Origin: Anisus vortex
Taxonomy: Eukaryota; Mollusca; Gastropoda; Planorbidae
Direction: 5' to 3'
DNA: 64,000 bases
Assembly (NCBI GenBank): GCA_949126835.1
Contig: OX421503.1
Location: forward strand, 6,535,457-6,599,456
This document shows positions 59,521 to 64,000 of the stretch, piece after piece. A program made the position numbers and the translations under genes. Each line of letters begins with the position of its first letter. Position 1 is the first letter of the stretch. The notes beneath the pieces are model-generated. The model ran no database searches, was not told where the DNA came from, and saw nothing but the letters and a program-made list of their open reading frames with translations.

Positions 59521-59714
59521 AAAATACTCATCAGCGTAAACTATATAAGATGTAGTGCAATAGTATCGGAAAAGATATTTCCCAAACATCGTAGTACCCT
59601 CCCAAAAAAAGTTCAAGGTTTTTGTGTAGACAACTATTAGATGACGAAAAAATTATCGTTTTTCTTTTAATCACCATGTACATGTTTTATATTATGTTGT
59701 GTTTTTCTTTTTAG

Positions 59715-59741
59715 CGCAATGCACGTGAACATTTTGATGTG
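59715..59741 (+). CDS. Gene C, micro-exon (27 nt)
   Basis: Acceptor gtgtttttctttttag, phase-0 reading RNAREHFDV, strong donor gtg/gtaagt. Preceded by a good pyrimidine tract and followed by a TA microsatellite (59770-59806). Confidence 0.5.
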
Positions 59742-59767
59742 GTAAGTTTTAATTCTGCACACATATA

Positions 59768-59809
<42 letters not shown>

Positions 59810-60129
59810 AATATATAATATATTAATGAATTACAAACACTTTAATTCTAAACCCTTAAACTGTAATTTGTTTAAAGTGATGCCTTCAGTAAACTTTAAA
59901 TGGTTCTTTTGTCACCGCAATATAAATTTTTGACTTAAAATGTTTTCTTCTTTTTCTAATATGATGTTTTATTATCCATATTGATATCTTACGAAACCAA
60001 AATTAAGATACAAATGGTAGATTAAATGGATATATTTAACAATATTGTTTTCCGATATAGATATAGACACGCCACAGTAATAAATGGGTCGTTTTAATAC
60101 AATACTATTATAACTTACTTGACTTAATC

Positions 60130-60335
60130 CTGTATGTCGTCATAGGAGCATAGGGTCGCAAACTTCTCCATTTACCTTGGTCTTGTGGAGGGCGAATGGC
60201 TCCATTTAGTTGTGTCCATGTGAGCCAATAGCTTTTGCATAGCCTACGACCTTCCGGCTCCAAGCCTGTATGGGTCATGCCGACTTTTCTCTTTCCCTGG
60301 AGAGTTTAATCTACTATCTTGTTTGTCACGATCTC
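60130..60335 (-). mobile_element. Possible LINE C-terminal scrap
   Basis: The - strand has a tail-like order (R-S...A-M-Q-K-L-L-A-H-M-D-T-T-K-W) resembling LINE ends such as LINE-4, followed by a non-coding end. Weak. Confidence 0.3.
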
Positions 60336-60370
60336 CTAAGGTAGTCTAAAAATGTGCCCACTTCCACTTA

Positions 60371-60521
60371 AAGTTTTTGTTGTTACAATTATACATCTTT
60401 AGAAACGTTAACACCATCAAATGTTTTTGTTGTTACAATTATAAATCATTAGAAACGTTAACACCATCAAATGTTTTTGTTGTTACAATTATACATCATT
60501 AGAAGCGTTAACACCATGAGA
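60371..60521 (+). repeat. 50-bp tandem repeat, three copies
   Basis: The unit starts tgtttttgttgttacaatta and ends gttaacaccatcaaa. The copies differ at two to five positions. Confidence 0.9.
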
Positions 60522-60654
60522 TGTTCTTTTTTTCTTTTGTCGCATAGATGACAATATATATTTCAATTTTTTTCTAAAATATGAGATCTTGAATTTTGAT
60601 AGGTGTTTGGAATAATACTAAGTGTCTTGTTTTCTTTTTTTCTCATTTTTTCTC

Positions 60655-60725
60655 TCTAGAGTGGCATTTGGGAATGGTATGGGTTGACTGAACAAACAAG
60701 GAAAACCAGTGACTGAACATTATGT
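60655..60725 (+). repeat. Dispersed repeat X, copy 7 (partial)
   Basis: gagtggcatttgggaatggt then aaggaaaaccagtgactgaa. Confidence 0.55.
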
Positions 60726-61156
60726 TTAAAAATAAAGAACAAAATCTTAAATGCTTTTGTTTTGGGATATAAGAAACATTTTTATATCTATCTATCTGAT
60801 CGTTGTTGAGTTATACGTTATTAAGTTATTATATTTAAATTTAGAATTTATTTGTTCAATATTTATGTAGTGCTTCTAGGTTAAGCAATTTAACTATTTG
60901 TTTTTACACCTGTTATGACTATTAGCTAGTTATGACTATTTTTATGAATTTTATTTTTATATATTTTTAATTTTTTTTTATTGACCAGTCTCGTAGATAC
61001 TGCAATTTAAAAAAGTTCAGTGATATTTTGTCTATCTATATATAATAAATATTAATATCGTTATAAACTTTACCCACATACAGCCTTAACTTTAGGACAG
61101 TTTGAAGATAAATATCATTATTGCTAAAATTGTTTTGCATTTTTTTTATTTTACAG

Positions 61157-61183
61157 CCATTGAACATTGGTGCAGGAATTGGG
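61157..61183 (+). CDS. Gene C, micro-exon (27 nt)
   Basis: Acceptor tttattttacag, phase-0 reading PLNIGAGIG, donor ggg/gtgagc. Same length and phase as the exon at 59715. A possible further 3-nt exon (ATA, 61618-61620) lies between a strong acceptor (tttacttttag) and donor (gtaagtt). I would not annotate that without transcript evidence. Confidence 0.45.
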
Positions 61184-61189
61184 GTGAGC

Positions 61190-61973
61190 TAATTTATTTA
61201 TAATTGACTATTAATTTGTAATATAAATTTATGTATTTGCGCATTTGGAAATATTTTTTTGCATCTAAAATCAAGAAATGAATAAGTATACGCACGCATT
61301 TTTTTTTTTTTTTTTTTATTTTTTTTTTTTTTGATTGGACCTTTCTAATAGTGCGATTGCAATAGGCATGGCTTAGGTTTTTTGGTGACGTAATTATGTA
61401 AATAGCGGACATGATGATTATAATAGGGAATAACATTGTTCTTTACCATGTGCATTTTAAACTCGAAATATAAGGAATTTGTTACCATAAAACTGAATGT
61501 TTAACTAAGATACTAGTCCTTAGTAGTCCGTCCAGGAAGAACAATATTGTATGCTTTTGTAGTTTTTCAATAGCTCTTTTGAAACATTGTACATTCTGCT
61601 TTACGCTTTACTTTTAGATAGTAAGTTAATAGGCTAACTTTCGACAATCGACATCTTCAATTAAATATTCTGCACTTACGGATTTGTTTCCATTGATTCT
61701 TAATGGTTGAAATTTTAACTTAAAAAGTTCATTTTCATCGCTTGACAGTCTTTTATATATTTTTTGAGGTCATAGTGTTGCCATGATTGAATTTTAAAAT
61801 AAAACCTAATTAAGACTATAGTAATACGGCTGCCATTTATCACCACTAGACAAAGTAGACAGAATCACGTGCTTTTTGTCACGTGATTTAATCGCTCTAT
61901 TTATATTTTCCATATATATGTTACTATTCAGTATTAAAAAAAACATTCGGAATGTGCACACACACACACATAA

Positions 61974-62038
<65 letters not shown>

Positions 62039-62643
62039 AATTTTGTAATGCAAACTAAAGATAACAGAGTTGTTCCCTGTTCTCTGAACCGGCTAAAATA
62101 ATTTTAAATACACTGTAACTACCCATGCAATTAAAATGAGATTGCCCGCTACCGCAAATAGATCTAGGGCAAATACGGCAATTAAACCAAGTTAAGAGTG
62201 ACGTGAAATTCGCCACGATTATTCATTGTGTTAATGTGTTCAACAATGTCAAGATTTAACTTTCTTTAATGACCGCAGTGGTAAGTTTTGTAAAAAAAAA
62301 AAAAGGGAACAAAAAGATTACCTTTTTTCACGTTGAAATTGTTAGTCCAAAATTGTATAATTATTTTATCGATCGCGCTAAAAATAAATGAGAAAAAAGG
62401 ATGCGGGAGATTATTTGTATGACCTCATCAAAATTTGTTAACAACAAAAAATTGTATTCGTGTTAAAATTTACTACGTGTCGTCAACGACTAAAATTTAC
62501 TTTGTAGCCGGAAATGTTTAAAAAAGTAACACAATTTCGATTTAATTTGTGCCGTAATTTGATGCGGGCAATATTTAAATTGTTTAGAATTACCGGAAAA
62601 TACTTTATCATTTGTAACGGGCAATGCATATATGTCACATATT

Positions 62644-62714
<71 letters not shown>

Positions 62715-62735
62715 TACACGCTGTGTGTCAAATCC
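61190..62735. other. Stretch with microsatellites, no further exon placed
   Basis: CA/TA repeats (61955-62035) and TA/TG repeats (62650-62715). A T-rich tract lies at 61300-61333. No exon with good splice sites and an open phase-0 frame was found. Confidence 0.5.
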
Positions 62736-63088
62736 AACATTCTATAGGATGCCTAGCAAATGTATTGAATGCCTGATTGTTTTTGGCTAAGTGTGAATTG
62801 ATTTGCTACTTCATACAATGCCTAGACATTCTGTAGAATGGCGAGTTGCCATGCGGTATTGTATGTAGGCCTAATGCTTGGTTACCGAAGACCCTTCTTC
62901 TTCCACTACCCACTGCGTCTGCTTAAAAGAAACCAGCGGTGCTCTTACATCCCGAAAGTGTAACCGAAATGTTCATGCCATCTGCGGGCATTCTCCTAAG
63001 GACAATGACGAAAAAGAAAGTAGAAGGTTATGGGGTTAGCATTTTGTGCTAAGTTTGCTTTAATATTGAGAAAGGTATCAAAAATAAA

Positions 63089-63412
63089 ATGGAATCGAAT
63101 TCAAACCTTGAAATGCAGGACAAAAGAATGAAAAGGGGTTCTGATAAGAAGTATCCCCCTGCGACTTTCGAAGTCGCTGTGCGAGTTCCGATTCCCGATG
63201 TAGACAAAGGGCGGGGAGACTCGCGAAATATGTTGGCAGTTGTTATGAGCATGACAGAAGAAGGCTTTTACCGCCTTGGATCTGCACAACGAATATTGAA
63301 GCAACTCTATGCCAGATCAGAATTCACCATAAGTCCAAAAGATTTAATGAAGACGGAAGACGTTCCTGACCATGAAATAGCTCTCCAATCTGCTGCTTCT
63401 TCTCAGTCCACA
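63089..63412 (+). pseudogene. KRBA2/SCAND3-like integrase C-terminal fragment
   Basis: 108 residues: a basic start, then FEVAVRVPIPDVDKGRGDSR, then MLAVVMSMTEEGFYRLGSAQ, then LKQLYARSEFTISPKDL. This is the region after the integrase core in proteins related to KRBA2 and SCAND3, which derive from integrase-carrying DNA transposons. A stop at 63413 is followed in frame by GQGFVRCMCKTKC, so the cysteine-rich tail follows a nonsense change. The catalytic core is absent. Confidence 0.6.
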
Positions 63413-63492
63413 TGAAGCGGCCAAGGATTCGTCAGGTGTATGTGCAAGACGAAATGCCTAATTTTAAAATACGTAATGATCAATAAAGGCTT

Positions 63493-63732
63493 TTGTTGTG
63501 CTCTTCTGACACTTTTGGTGCCTATTTCGGACGATTTAGGCCCAATTTCGATTCGCGGTGCCGACACTGCTTTGAAGCAGAAGAGACGGTCGAGCATTTG
63601 CTTTTAGACTGCCCTGCCTTGCAGGAGGAAAGAGTAGATGGGAATGGTCAACAGTTTGCACCATCCCTTTATGGGAACCTGGCTGTGCTACGTAGTACAA
63701 GTGTGTTTGTCCTCCGAATCCTAAGAGATTAG
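63493..63732 (+). mobile_element. LINE C-terminal zinc-binding fragment
   Basis: 79-residue frame containing CRHCFEAEETVEHLLLDCPA, the C-x-x-C...H...C motif found at the end of many LINE proteins, and ending LRSTSVFVLRIL. It lies inside the transposon remnant. Confidence 0.65.
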
Positions 63733-64000
63733 TCTCGATTCGATCACTCCGGTGAGTGAGGTTTAAAGTCTGACACTTTGCCTAATCAATACTTGTCATT
63801 CTATATAATGCCTAGGAATTGTATAGAATGCCTAGGAAAAGTATGCACGATTTGTTATAAAAACTGATATTTCATACTTAGCCTAAAGCCATCAAGCTTT
63901 CTATACATTTCCTAGGCATTCTATAGAATGCCGAAATTGCACACTTTACTGTAACATATATATATATATATTAATATTATTAACTATGTCTGTTAAAGAT

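Larger units (their letters stand above)
62738..63945 (+). mobile_element. Integrase-type DNA transposon remnant with inverted ends
   Basis: The ends are imperfect inverted copies: left cattctataggatgcctagc near 62742, right (read inverted) cattctatagaatgcctagg near 63915, each followed by aaatgtat. Extra copies of the palindromic ggcattctatagaatgcc-type word occur at both ends. Inside are an integrase-type C-terminal coding fragment and a LINE tail. I could not find a target duplication. Confidence 0.5.

Overview
This window looks like A+T-rich animal nuclear DNA. I infer a mollusc, probably a gastropod, from the mix of CR1/L2-like, I-like and RTE-like LINEs, tRNA-headed SINEs and MULE, hAT, piggyBac-type and integrase-type DNA elements; no single feature proves the species. 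There are no long open reading frames, no bacterial or phage features, no CRISPR array and no intact conventional gene. Most of what can be recognised is mobile-element debris, tandem repeats and local segmental duplications. The most interesting content is three small split genes that share one unusual plan: a TATA promoter, a short 5' non-coding exon, an exon carrying a signal peptide, then several very short exons (27-42 nt) that all join in phase 0. Gene A is on the + strand (promoter about 13106, coding exons at 14322, 15128, 15725 and a last exon at 17806). Gene B is on the - strand (promoter about 30560, signal exon 26266-26162, short exons at 25784-25746 and 22566-22537). Gene C is on the + strand (TATA 52951, signal exon 53652-53732, exons 59715-59741 and 61157-61183, continuing past what I can follow). 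The predicted products are short secreted peptides, and A and B carry dibasic KR sites. I recognise no family. The plan resembles the micro-exon genes described in schistosomes, but that is a comparison of architecture only. Layout: 1-1880 is a segmental duplicate of 17490-19260, including a decayed copy of gene A's last exon. 3200-4310 holds a local duplication around a GC-rich block. 4680-5660 is a 60-bp minisatellite. 9195-10160 holds LINE ends. 13100-17832 is gene A, with LINE relics in its introns. 18898-19678 holds three tiny DNA-transposon derivatives (hAT MITE, piggyBac-type MITE, 139-bp hairpin). 21530-26283 is gene B, whose introns contain a 1.18-kb tandem duplication split by a MULE transposon that has a 9-bp target duplication. 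26635-29972 holds two LINEs. 30765-38520 contains a direct duplication around several LINE relics. 41198-49357 is a large inverted duplication (arms about 1.9 kb) carrying a second MULE, with a LINE nested in one arm only. 49480-53035 holds SINE and LINE fragments and gene C's promoter. 54675-55975 is a 26-bp minisatellite of about 50 copies lying in a gene C intron. 62738-63945 is an integrase-type transposon remnant. Gene models come from reading splice signals by eye and have not been tested against transcripts.
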